Positions 1 through 5,587 of a stretch of 5,587 bases of DNA are shown here, piece by piece; position 1 is the stretch's first letter; every line of letters begins with the position of its first letter. Under the pieces are notes generated by a model. That model was given only the letters and a program-made list of their open reading frames with translations. It was not told the DNA's origin and searched no databases. Position numbers and translations under genes: made by a program. Origin of the DNA: an uncultured Collinsella sp. (GTDB lineage Bacteria; Actinomycetota; Coriobacteriia; Coriobacteriales; Coriobacteriaceae); the NCBI GenBank assembly GCA_902478705.1, contig CABSMB010000105.1, positions 1 through 5,587 on the forward strand, in the 5' to 3' direction.

Positions 1-1
1 G

Positions 2-559
2 GCCCAGGCCGAGACTTTGGCAAAATACGGCGGCGACCGCGTTGAGGTGTGCGTCGCGGCGCGCGATATCGATGTGGGCGAGACCCTCGACGAGACTAAT
101 GTCATAACTCAGGAATGGCTGGCGAGTCTGTTGCCGCGTGATGCGGCGACCGAGCTGCGTCAGGTGCGCGGCGACGTGACGACCTCGCGCATTCCCAAAA
201 ACGCTGTGATTTGCAATGTCTACACCAAGGCTGAGAGCCACAAGCTCGAGGTGCCTAAAGGCAAGGTTGCCGTTTCGGTGGCGGTCGATGCCGAGCACTC
301 GGTCGGCGGCGCCACGGGCGTGGGCAGCTATGTGGACGTGTACGTGCAAAAAGATGGTGTGACCGATCGTTTGTGCGGAGCGTACGTGATCGATACCAGC
401 GAAGATGCCGGCGCCACGCGTGAAGGCAAGATCGAGTGGGTGACGCTGGCGGCAGACCCCGAAGATGTCAAGGAATTGCTGGGAGCCTCGGGAAAGGGAA
501 CGGTCAGCTTGACGATTCCCGCCACGGCGCGCGGCAAAAAGAGCGGAGGCGACGAGTGA
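2..559 (+). CDS. cpaB: CpaB/RcpC-like SAF-domain pilus assembly protein (5' end missing)
   Basis: The frame is open from the first bases of the window, so the true start and the expected N-terminal membrane anchor lie upstream; 185 residues are visible. An SAF-like segment starts around visible residue 14 (VEVCVAARDIDVGETL), which resembles the CpaB pattern of a short strand, 'ARDI', then 'G-x-x-L'. It is followed by a Trp-containing stretch and by 'VPKGKVAVSVAVDAEHSVGG' (residues 84-103). The 'GVGSYVDVYV' block (106-115) matches the 'PGdrVDV' element of the RcpC/CpaB C-terminal domain. The last residues are Lys/Gly-rich and look disordered. In the Tad family, CpaB/RcpC acts outside the cytoplasmic membrane; in diderms it works with the secretin, while its partner in monoderms is unclear. 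The stop codon overlaps the ATG of the next gene (TGATG), suggesting translational coupling. A TTG at 17 is in frame but lies inside what looks like continuous coding sequence, so I do not take it as the start. The assignment is supported by both the motifs and the operon context. Confidence 0.85.
   Translation, partial: AQAETLAKYGGDRVEVCVAARDIDVGETLDETNVITQEWLASLLPRDAATELRQVRGDVTTSRIPKNAVICNVYTKAESHKLEVPKGKVAVSVAVDAEHSVGGATGVGSYVDVYVQKDGVTDRLCGAYVIDTSEDAGATREGKIEWVTLAADPEDVKELLGASGKGTVSLTIPATARGKKSGGDE
545..549 (+). promoter_or_regulatory. Ribosome binding site fixing the tadZ start
   Basis: A GGAGG core lies 9 nt before the ATG at 559. It supports starting tadZ there and not at the in-frame ATG at 436, which would add 41 residues translated out of frame from the end of cpaB and lacking family resemblance. 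Confidence 0.75.
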
Positions 560-2208
560 TGAAGGCGATCTGGCTTGCGTGCTGCGCGTGCGGCGATTAC
601 GGGCTGCTACAGCAGGAAGTCGAGGGTCGCGATGTGGGCGCGCAGGTGCTTCGCGTGGGCGACCTGGACGGGCTGGTATCCATGGCGCGGGCGTTTCCGT
701 CGCGCCGCGGTGCCGCCATCATCGCGGCGTCTCTGTTCGATACCGAAGACGTGCGGAAGACCGTTGCGCGCCTGACGGCCGAGGGCCGCGTGAGTCGCGT
801 CGTCGTGTTGATCGAGACACTCGACCCGTCGGATATCGAAGGGCTGTTTCGCGCGGGGGCGACCGAGGTCATCGCTGCGCACAGTTTATGCGGCAACGGG
901 CGCGCGGGTGAGGGAACGGTTGATTCCGATCGGCGCATGACGATTGAGCCCGATGCTTTTGTTGATAGGGAACCCGGGGCGCCTCGCGCTACAAGAGGCC
1001 CGCGTGTTGATGAATATGGAAAAGCGGAAGCCGAGCATGGTCGGCGCCCCCGGGACCCCCTTGCATACGATGACGCTGGAGGGCCGGTACCGTATGGCGA
1101 TGACGTTCTGGCTGAAGATATGGGATACGTGCACGGCGTAAATCTGGCCGATGAGCTCGACGAGGTCGAGGGTTTTGCCGGGGCTGGCGAGCCGTGTGCC
1201 GCTGCGTCTTTGGCTTCGGGACCGCAGCCCAGGCAGCCTGCCATGCCGGCTTGGGCTCAGCACGTGACCGCGGCGGGGGAGACGGGAATGTTATCGCCCG
1301 CGTCCGCGTCGCCGGTTCCTGCACCGTCAGCCCCCGCGCCGTCGGCGGACGCTTCGGTTCCGTCGCGTCGGGCACCGGTCGTCTGCGCCGTTTCGGGTTC
1401 GGGCGGTTGCGGCAAGTCGACGATCGTTGCCACCATGGCGCATGCGGCGTCGCTGTTGGGTTTGCGTGCCGCTGTGCTCGACTTGGACCTCATGTTTGGA
1501 AACCTATACGATCTGCTGGGTGTCGATGCCCCGCACGATATGGCGACGCTTATCGAGCCGTCGGCGGCGGGCGCGCTTGCCGAGCCGGATATCGTGGCCG
1601 CATCGATGCGCGTCGCCCCGGGCGTCACGCTCTGGGGACCTGTCGCGGCCCCCGAGAAGGCTGAGCTCATGGCACGTCCGGTGGAGCTATTGCTCGATGT
1701 TTTGCGCCGCGAATCCGACGTGGTCTTTGTCGACACCTCGGTCTTTTGGGGCGATGCCGTGGCCGCCGCGGTGGCGGCGAGCGACCGTTGCCTGGTCGTA
1801 GGCGATGCGGCGGTATCGTCCGCGACATCCGCTTCGCGCGTCATTGAGCTGGCGAGCCGTGTGGGCGTGCCGCGCACGCGCATGAGTGCCGTGTTCAACC
1901 GGTTTGGTGCGCGCGGTGCCGACGAGGACGTCGCCATGCGCTTTGAGATCGCCTGCGCACTGAGCTCCAAGATCCGCATCGCCGATGGCGGTCAGGACTT
2001 GGCCGCGCTCATGGCATTCGGTCGCGCCGACGAGGCAGTGGGTCAGACGAGCGCTTTTGCGACCAGCGTGCGCGAGGCCACGCGCGAGATGCTCGTGGAG
2101 CTGGGCTGCGCCGTCGGTCCCTGGAGCGATATGGTCGCCGACCGCGCGACCCGCACCGAGCGTCCGCGCATCCGTCTTCCCTGGTCTCGTGAGGGTGATT
2201 CGCGATGA
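559..2208 (+). CDS. tadZ: TadZ/CpaE-like pilus-positioning ATPase (ParA/MinD family)
   Basis: The protein has 549 residues in three parts. Residues 1-110 look like an atypical receiver domain: alternating strand/helix pattern ending in 'FRAGATEVI' (97-105). The third strand region (AAIIAASLFDTE) has no clear phosphorylatable Asp, as expected for TadZ/CpaE pseudo-receivers. Residues 111-270 form a long acidic, then Pro/Ala/Ser-rich linker (e.g. 246-269). Residues 274 onward are a MinD/ParA-type ATPase: P-loop GSGGCGKST at 280-288 (Lys286), the switch-like strand VLDLDLMFGN at 306-315 (Asp308, Asp310) and a Walker B-like strand VVFVDTS at 388-394 (Asp392). The deviant Walker A signature lysine is Ser281 here. 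The C-terminus is basic. In the Tad family this protein localises the secretion machine at the membrane. It is followed by tadA with a 4-bp ATGA overlap. The protein is long for the family because of the linker; bases 943-1141 within it have unusual codon composition. General identity is secure; whether it hydrolyses ATP is unknown. Confidence 0.88.
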   Translation: MKAIWLACCACGDYGLLQQEVEGRDVGAQVLRVGDLDGLVSMARAFPSRRGAAIIAASLFDTEDVRKTVARLTAEGRVSRVVVLIETLDPSDIEGLFRAGATEVIAAHSLCGNGRAGEGTVDSDRRMTIEPDAFVDREPGAPRATRGPRVDEYGKAEAEHGRRPRDPLAYDDAGGPVPYGDDVLAEDMGYVHGVNLADELDEVEGFAGAGEPCAAASLASGPQPRQPAMPAWAQHVTAAGETGMLSPASASPVPAPSAPAPSADASVPSRRAPVVCAVSGSGGCGKSTIVATMAHAASLLGLRAAVLDLDLMFGNLYDLLGVDAPHDMATLIEPSAAGALAEPDIVAASMRVAPGVTLWGPVAAPEKAELMARPVELLLDVLRRESDVVFVDTSVFWGDAVAAAVAASDRCLVVGDAAVSSATSASRVIELASRVGVPRTRMSAVFNRFGARGADEDVAMRFEIACALSSKIRIADGGQDLAALMAFGRADEAVGQTSAFATSVREATREMLVELGCAVGPWSDMVADRATRTERPRIRLPWSREGDSR

Positions 2209-3533
2209 GTCTGCAGACGAGGATTAAAGCCGCCGGCGCGGCCGCCGCGGCTGACCCCGTTGATGCGGGACGCCGCCGTGCCGTTAAACGCCGCACCAAG
2301 CGTGCGGTGATGGACCGCATGGGCTACGACGAGGTGGCGCGCATCAGCGCCTACGTCGATCCTGCCCTTGCCCGCTCTGAGTTGCGTCCGGCGGTGGAAG
2401 CGGCGCTCAACGTGGAAGAGCCGACCGACTTGGCGACGCCTGAGCGCGAGACCATCATCGACGAGATCCTAGATGACGTGGTGGGCCTGGGACCGCTGCA
2501 GCCGCTCATCGAGGACGATACCGTTACCGAAATCATGATCAACGGCTGTCGCTCTGCCTTTTTTGAGCGCAGTGGCGTTTTGCATCCCATCGAGCACGCG
2601 TTTGAGGACGACGAGCAGATCCGTGTGCTCATCGACCGCATTATCTCGCCGCTCGGTCGTCGTATCGACGAGCGTAGCCCCATCGTTAACGCCCGCCTCA
2701 AGACGGGCTATCGCGTCAACGCGGTGATTCCACCCGTGGCGATCGACGGGCCAATCCTCACCATCCGTAAGTTCTCGGACCGTATCTGTTCGTTGGACGA
2801 GCTTGTGGGGTTGGGGTCACTGCCGCTTTGGTATGCGCAGCTGCTGTCGTGCGCGGTGTCGTTGCGGCAGGACTTGGCGGTTGCGGGAGGCACGGGGTCG
2901 GGCAAGACCACGCTGCTCAACGCGCTGTCGTGCGAGATTTCTACCGGCGAGCGCATCGTGACGATCGAGGATTCCGCCGAGCTCAAGTTTGCACATCACC
3001 CACACGTTGTTCGTCTGGAGGCGCGTGAGGCGTCAATCGAGGGCGAGGGTGCGGTGACGATTCGCGACCTGGTGACCAATGCTTTGCGTATGCGCCCCGA
3101 CCGCATCGTCGTGGGCGAGGTGCGCGGTGCCGAGTGCTGCGACATGCTGCAGGCCATGAACACGGGCCACGACGGCTCGCTCACCACGCTCCATGCGGGT
3201 ACCGAGCAGGAGACCGTGGTTCGCCTGACGCTGCTTGCGCGCTACGGCATCGATTTGCCGAGTGAGCTTATCGAAGAGCAGATCGCCATGGCGCTCGACG
3301 GCATCGTGATGTCCGAGCGCCATGCAGATGGCAGGCGCTTTGTGGCCTCATATTCGGGGGTTCACCGCGGCGCGTCGGGCGGTGTTGAGCTCGAACGCTA
3401 CGTGACTTTCGATGTCGCCGAACGCACCTGGACGCTCGACCGCGAGCCGCCGTTTATTGCGGAGGGCTTGCGGTCGGGAACGCTCACGCAAGAGGAGGTG
3501 GACGAATGGAGATCGCTATGCCCCTCGTCGTAG
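2205..3533 (+). CDS. tadA: TadA/CpaF type II/IV secretion-system ATPase
   Basis: A 442-residue cytoplasmic motor ATPase that should form a hexamer powering Flp pilus assembly. After a basic, Ala-rich N-terminus comes the CpaF-type N-terminal domain, with '[20 protein letters not shown]' as the typical entry motif and '[19 protein letters not shown]' before the core. All catalytic elements are intact: Walker A GGTGSGKT at 228-235 (Lys234), the acidic box TIEDSAEL at 253-260 (Glu255, Asp256), Walker [10 protein letters not shown] at 300-308 (Glu305), and the His box [13 protein letters not shown] at 320-332 (His322, His330). The length is normal for the family. The ATG at 2205 overlaps the tadZ stop by 4 bp and is preceded by a GAGGGTGA sequence at 2191-2198. 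The last nine codons overlap the start of tadB. This is the most securely identified gene in the window. Confidence 0.96.
   Translation: MSLQTRIKAAGAAAAADPVDAGRRRAVKRRTKRAVMDRMGYDEVARISAYVDPALARSELRPAVEAALNVEEPTDLATPERETIIDEILDDVVGLGPLQPLIEDDTVTEIMINGCRSAFFERSGVLHPIEHAFEDDEQIRVLIDRIISPLGRRIDERSPIVNARLKTGYRVNAVIPPVAIDGPILTIRKFSDRICSLDELVGLGSLPLWYAQLLSCAVSLRQDLAVAGGTGSGKTTLLNALSCEISTGERIVTIEDSAELKFAHHPHVVRLEAREASIEGEGAVTIRDLVTNALRMRPDRIVVGEVRGAECCDMLQAMNTGHDGSLTTLHAGTEQETVVRLTLLARYGIDLPSELIEEQIAMALDGIVMSERHADGRRFVASYSGVHRGASGGVELERYVTFDVAERTWTLDREPPFIAEGLRSGTLTQEEVDEWRSLCPSS
3493..3498 (+). promoter_or_regulatory. Ribosome binding site for tadB, inside tadA
   Basis: A full AGGAGG sits within the tadA coding sequence, 7 nt before the ATG at 3506. 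It supports that start over the in-frame ATG at 3518 and shows that the 28-bp overlap between the two genes is genuine. Confidence 0.8.
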
Positions 3534-4432
3534 GGGGTTTGGCGGGGCTTTCTGTCGCGACGGCGTGTGGGGCAGAGCCTCGTGTGTCGCGGATGCCGCC
3601 GGCGGAGCTGGCGCGCCAGACGCTCGAATCGATGGCGGAGAAGCTGCCCCGTGAGTTGGCGGAAAACGACCTGCTGACAAAGATTGCCCGCTCGTGGGCG
3701 TCGCTGATCCCCGCAGATCGCCTTGGGCTCGCTATTGAGGATAACGCGGCTCGTCTGGCATTTCAGCTGCTGTCGAGCGGTATCTGCAGCGTTTTGCTGG
3801 CCGTTGCGTCGTTGTCGCCCATCGGCTTTGTCTTGGGGCTGGTGGCGCCGTTTGGCGTGGGCGCCGCGCGTGACACCTTCGATCGCCGACGCGAACAGCA
3901 TGATGTAGAAGAGGCCATGCCCGAGGCATTCACAGCGTTATCCATGTCGCTTGCCTCGGGGCATTCGCTGGCACAGGGCATGCGCTTTGTGGGCGCCCAT
4001 GCGCAAGAGCCGGTGCATACCGAGTTTTTGCGGGTGGCGGCGGCAATCGATTGCGGTATCTCGGCGACCGACGCACTTGATGACCTACTCGTTCGCATCG
4101 ATGCCCCCGGCCTTTCGCTTGTCACCTTGGCGCTCAAAGTATCGCAGCGTACCGGGGCTCCGCTTGCCGGCTTGCTGTCCGAGGCGTCGAGCATGGTGGG
4201 TGAGCGCATTGAGCTCAAACGCCGTCTGGACGTTAAGACGTCACAGGCGCGTATGTCGGCACACATGGTTGCGGCGATGCCGGCGGGCATGTGCGCGGTG
4301 CTGGCTTTGCTTTCGGCAGACTTTCGCCGCGGTCTTGCGACGCCGGCTGGTGCGGGCGCCGTGGCGCTGGGACTTGCCCTCAACGTCGTTGCCCTGGTAG
4401 TTATCCGGCGCATTATGCGGGTGGAGCTATGA
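3506..4432 (+). CDS. tadB: TadB-like inner-membrane platform protein (T2SSF domain)
   Basis: A 308-residue membrane protein. Hydrophobic segments lie at about 5-22, 88-104, 105-121, 251-270 and 282-301. The cytoplasmic T2SSF (GspF-type) domain lies between the middle and last pairs, about residues 135-250. It includes 'AMPEAFTALSMSLASGHSL' (137-155), the conserved TadB-type run in which a helix with 'P-E-a' leads to 'l-a-s-G-x-s-l', and the 'QRTGAPLAGLLSEAS' stretch (214-228), which matches the family's 'k-t-G-g-p-L-a-e-l-L' pattern. In Tad systems TadB pairs with TadC to form the membrane platform that couples TadA to pilin polymerisation. Its start lies inside tadA and its stop overlaps the tadC ATG by 4 bp. 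The order tadA-tadB-tadC and the domain agree, so the assignment is firm; membrane segments were judged by eye. Confidence 0.9.
   Translation: MEIAMPLVVGGLAGLSVATACGAEPRVSRMPPAELARQTLESMAEKLPRELAENDLLTKIARSWASLIPADRLGLAIEDNAARLAFQLLSSGICSVLLAVASLSPIGFVLGLVAPFGVGAARDTFDRRREQHDVEEAMPEAFTALSMSLASGHSLAQGMRFVGAHAQEPVHTEFLRVAAAIDCGISATDALDDLLVRIDAPGLSLVTLALKVSQRTGAPLAGLLSEASSMVGERIELKRRLDVKTSQARMSAHMVAAMPAGMCAVLALLSADFRRGLATPAGAGAVALGLALNVVALVVIRRIMRVEL
4419..4426 (+). promoter_or_regulatory. Probable ribosome binding site for tadC
   Basis: The purine-rich GGGTGGAG lies directly before the ATG at 4429, with only 2 nt between. The spacing is short, so initiation probably relies largely on coupling to tadB termination at the ATGA overlap. 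It nevertheless favours this start over the in-frame ATG at 4291, which reads through tadB in another frame and gives a Cys/Gly/Arg-rich shadow peptide. Confidence 0.5.
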
Positions 4433-5070
4433 GCGCCCTGGTCGGGGCCGCGGCTTGTCTGTGTGCCCTGAGTGTATTTGCCGCGACAGGTTTGGAGCGT
4501 GCGGATGCTCGCAAGATTGCAGAGACGTGCAAGCGTGAAGCGGTGCTGGTCATTGCTGCGGGCTACTCGGTGATTGATACCCTGACTGCGCGAATGAAGG
4601 GCGCGATTGGGGCGGGCGGCCCGGCGCGGGTGTCGCTCGGTGAGGTGTCCGAGATGATCGACGTGGTGCGCCTGGGGCTTTCTGCCGGCCTTTCGTTTGA
4701 CGCGGCGCTCGAGATTTTCTGTGCCAATCGTCGGTCGGTGCTGGCCGTTCGTCTTGAACGAGCTTGCATGGCGTGGCAGGTGGGCGTGGGGACGCGCGAG
4801 GCCGAGCTGTTGGCTGCCGCGCGTGATTTGGACGTGAGGGCGCTCGAGACCTTTGCCATCACGGTGGGGCAGGCGCTTGCGCTGGGCGCCCCGCTGGCCG
4901 AGACGCTGGCTGCTCAAAGTCGCGAGATCCGTGCGGCCCATCGCGCCGCAGTCGAGCGCGAGATCGAGCGCGCGCCGGTCAAGTTGCTGATTCCCACCGG
5001 CACGCTCATCTTGCCGGCGTTGCTTCTGTCCATATTGGGCCCGCTGCTGGGAGCAGGCGGGATGATGTAG
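4429..5070 (+). CDS. tadC: TadC-like inner-membrane platform protein (T2SSF domain), short form
   Basis: A 213-residue protein with one N-terminal hydrophobic segment (about 2-20), a GspF-type domain (about 70-183) and a C-terminal hydrophobic segment (about 184-207). Diagnostic stretches are 'VVRLGLSAGLSFDAALEIF' (79-97), 'VGQALALGAPLAETLAAQS' (146-164) and the TadC ending 'RAPVKLLIPTGTLILPALLL' (181-200), which closely follows the family's 'aPVKlliPl...PalfiiilGP' pattern. TadC is the second platform protein next to TadB. Family members are usually nearer 280-320 residues; here the region between the first membrane segment and the T2SSF domain is short, and only two clear membrane segments are visible. 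There is no sign of a frameshift, as the frame is continuous and begins at the ATGA overlap with tadB. The stop is followed after 10 bp by flp. Identity is well supported by motifs and position. Confidence 0.88.
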   Translation: MSALVGAAACLCALSVFAATGLERADARKIAETCKREAVLVIAAGYSVIDTLTARMKGAIGAGGPARVSLGEVSEMIDVVRLGLSAGLSFDAALEIFCANRRSVLAVRLERACMAWQVGVGTREAELLAAARDLDVRALETFAITVGQALALGAPLAETLAAQSREIRAAHRAAVEREIERAPVKLLIPTGTLILPALLLSILGPLLGAGGMM

Positions 5071-5075
5071 GGAGG
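5071..5075 (+). promoter_or_regulatory. Strong ribosome binding site for flp
   Basis: GGAGG directly after the tadC stop codon, 5 nt before the ATG at 5081. flp is the only gene in the window preceded by its own non-overlapping spacer with a near-ideal site, which fits the need for more pilin than machine subunits. Confidence 0.8.
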
Positions 5076-5080
5076 AATAC

Positions 5081-5314
5081 ATGAACACGATGACCGACAT
5101 TGCGGGCAAGGCTTGGAGCTGGGCATTTTGCCGGGCAATCCGCGCTCGCCAGCGTGCCAAGGCGCTGTTGCGGGAGGAGAACGCGCAGGGCACTACCGAA
5201 TACGCCATCTTGGTCGGCGTGCTCGTAGTGATCGCGATTATCGCCATCGTCGCGTTTAAGAGCAAAGTCGAAGAACTATGGAACGCGATCAAAGACGGCA
5301 TCAACAGCCTGTAG
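5081..5314 (+). CDS. flp: Flp-type major pilin prepilin
   Basis: A 77-residue prepilin, the expected size for Flp. It has a long positively charged leader (about residues 1-35, many Arg/Lys), then the Flp signature NAQGTTEYAILVG (34-46, with Glu40-Tyr41), one hydrophobic helix (about 41-59) and a short polar C-terminus ending KDGINSL. In the family, a prepilin peptidase cuts before the hydrophobic helix and the mature peptides polymerise into the Flp pilus. Placing Glu40 at mature position +5, as in canonical Flp proteins, puts the cut between Ala35 and Gln36 and leaves a 42-residue mature pilin; the residue before the cut would then be Ala, not the usual Gly. Cutting after Gly37 would instead place Glu at +3. 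The peptidase gene is not in the window. The leader of about 35 residues is on the long side for Flp. The end of the gene overlaps the start of the next frame by 37 bp. Confidence 0.93.
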   Translation: MNTMTDIAGKAWSWAFCRAIRARQRAKALLREENAQGTTEYAILVGVLVVIAIIAIVAFKSKVEELWNAIKDGINSL

Positions 5315-5587
5315 GAGGCAGGCGGCCTGTTGGCTCGCCGCTGGTGCTCGCCTGTTTGCTCGTGGCAATAGCGGTGACGCTTTGGGGGCTGGGTGTTGCA
5401 CGGCAGCAGCGTCCGGGCGCTACTGCCGATTTGGGATCGGGCTCGGCGGCGGTGTCACAGGCGGAAGGCGCGGGAGATATGGGCGGGCAGAATGCCTCCG
5501 TCACGGCTCGGACCTTTTTGCAGGCACTCGACGAGCGGGCCGCCAGCGCGACGGAGCCGTCTGCAGACAATGCGATCGCAGTTCAAC
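5278..5587 (+). CDS. Unrecognised single-pass membrane protein, 3' end missing
   Basis: An open frame begins with ATG at 5278, inside the last codons of flp in a different frame, and continues to the right edge without a stop (103 residues visible). Residues 1-20 are strongly basic (MERDQRRHQQPVGGRRPVGS). Residues 21-41 form a clear membrane segment (PLVLACLLVAIAVTLWGLGVA), followed by RQQR and then an Ala/Gly/Ser/Gln-rich region that looks extracytoplasmic and disordered up to about residue 75. 'VTARTFLQALDE' (75-86) may begin a folded domain. The basic-then-hydrophobic layout predicts an uncleaved signal anchor. There is no TadE/TadF pseudopilin signature (no Gly-x-x-x-x-Glu motif), and I do not recognise the family. 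The start has only a weak GAAGAA upstream, so translation may depend on coupling to flp. A good GGAGG at 5314-5318 lies just after the flp stop, but no start codon in this frame follows it at useful spacing. Position suggests a role linked to the pilus, as inference only. Confidence 0.68.
   Translation, partial: MERDQRRHQQPVGGRRPVGSPLVLACLLVAIAVTLWGLGVARQQRPGATADLGSGSAAVSQAEGAGDMGGQNASVTARTFLQALDERAASATEPSADNAIAVQ

Noticed and set aside
436..558. N-terminal extension of tadZ from ATG 436
   Set aside because: It lies wholly within cpaB in another frame, gives a Gly/Arg-rich peptide unlike TadZ, and the ATG at 559 has a well-spaced ribosome site and overlaps the cpaB stop.
944..1141. Possible small overprinted gene starting at TTG 944 or ATG 953
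   Set aside because: No ribosome site precedes either start, and the Met-rich product follows from Asp codons followed by G in the tadZ frame. The compositional oddity is reported as a finding, but a gene is not supported.
1194..1664. Plus-strand open frame of 156 codons within tadZ in another frame
   Set aside because: It is Cys/Arg/Gly-rich and overlaps the conserved P-loop region read correctly in the tadZ frame; a shadow of GC-rich coding sequence.
1257..1979. Minus-strand open frame of 240 codons opposite the tadZ ATPase domain
   Set aside because: It is antisense to conserved ATPase motifs; its composition is Ser/Thr/Ala-rich and no start signal or family resemblance is visible.
3763..5304. 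Long minus-strand open frame (513 codons) across tadB, tadC and flp
   Set aside because: It is antisense to three well-identified genes, is rich in Ser/Thr/Arg/Ala with no recognisable domain, and such frames are common opposite GC-rich genes with high third-position GC.
5081..5314. Reading the small hydrophobic protein as a TadE/TadF pseudopilin
   Set aside because: At 77 residues with a single helix and a Flp-type EY motif at the helix start, it fits the major pilin; TadE/TadF proteins are considerably longer.
5330..5371. Short 13-codon frame from TTG 5330 after a GGAGG, resembling a leader peptide
   Set aside because: It is too short to judge, spacing to the GGAGG is 11 nt, and no attenuator-like hairpin or regulatory context is visible; considered only as a hint about the start of the last gene.

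Overview
The window is a GC-rich, gene-dense stretch holding one plus-strand operon. It encodes the core of a tad/flp (tight-adherence, type IVc) pilus machine. The codon usage, the lack of any secretin gene and the style of the proteins suggest a high-GC Gram-positive bacterium. My best guess is a member of the Coriobacteriia such as Collinsella or a relative, but this rests on overall impression and not on a marker gene.

Layout from left to right: the 3' part of a CpaB/RcpC-like SAF-domain gene (cut by the window edge); a TadZ/CpaE-like ParA/MinD-family ATPase with a long disordered linker; the TadA/CpaF secretion ATPase; the two inner-membrane platform proteins TadB and TadC; a 77-residue Flp pilin; and the start of an unrecognised single-pass membrane protein whose reading frame begins inside the pilin gene and runs off the right edge. 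Most junctions are stop/start overlaps (4-bp ATGA at three junctions, 28 bp between tadA and tadB, 37 bp between flp and the last gene). The only gap is 10 bp, in front of flp, and it carries a strong Shine-Dalgarno sequence. There is no intergenic stretch of any size, and I see no promoter, terminator, RNA gene, mobile element or CRISPR array.

Expected working, from the Tad family: TadZ positions the machine, hexameric TadA powers it, TadB and TadC form the membrane platform, and Flp is cut by a prepilin peptidase (not in this window) and polymerised. CpaB is a periplasmic or extracytoplasmic accessory protein. Its presence without a visible secretin fits a monoderm host.

I found no wholly new system. 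The points most worth a second look are the partial last gene overlapping flp, the non-glycine residue at the inferred Flp cleavage site, the loss of the ParA signature lysine in TadZ, a stretch of the TadZ linker with anomalous third-position composition, and an unusually short TadC.
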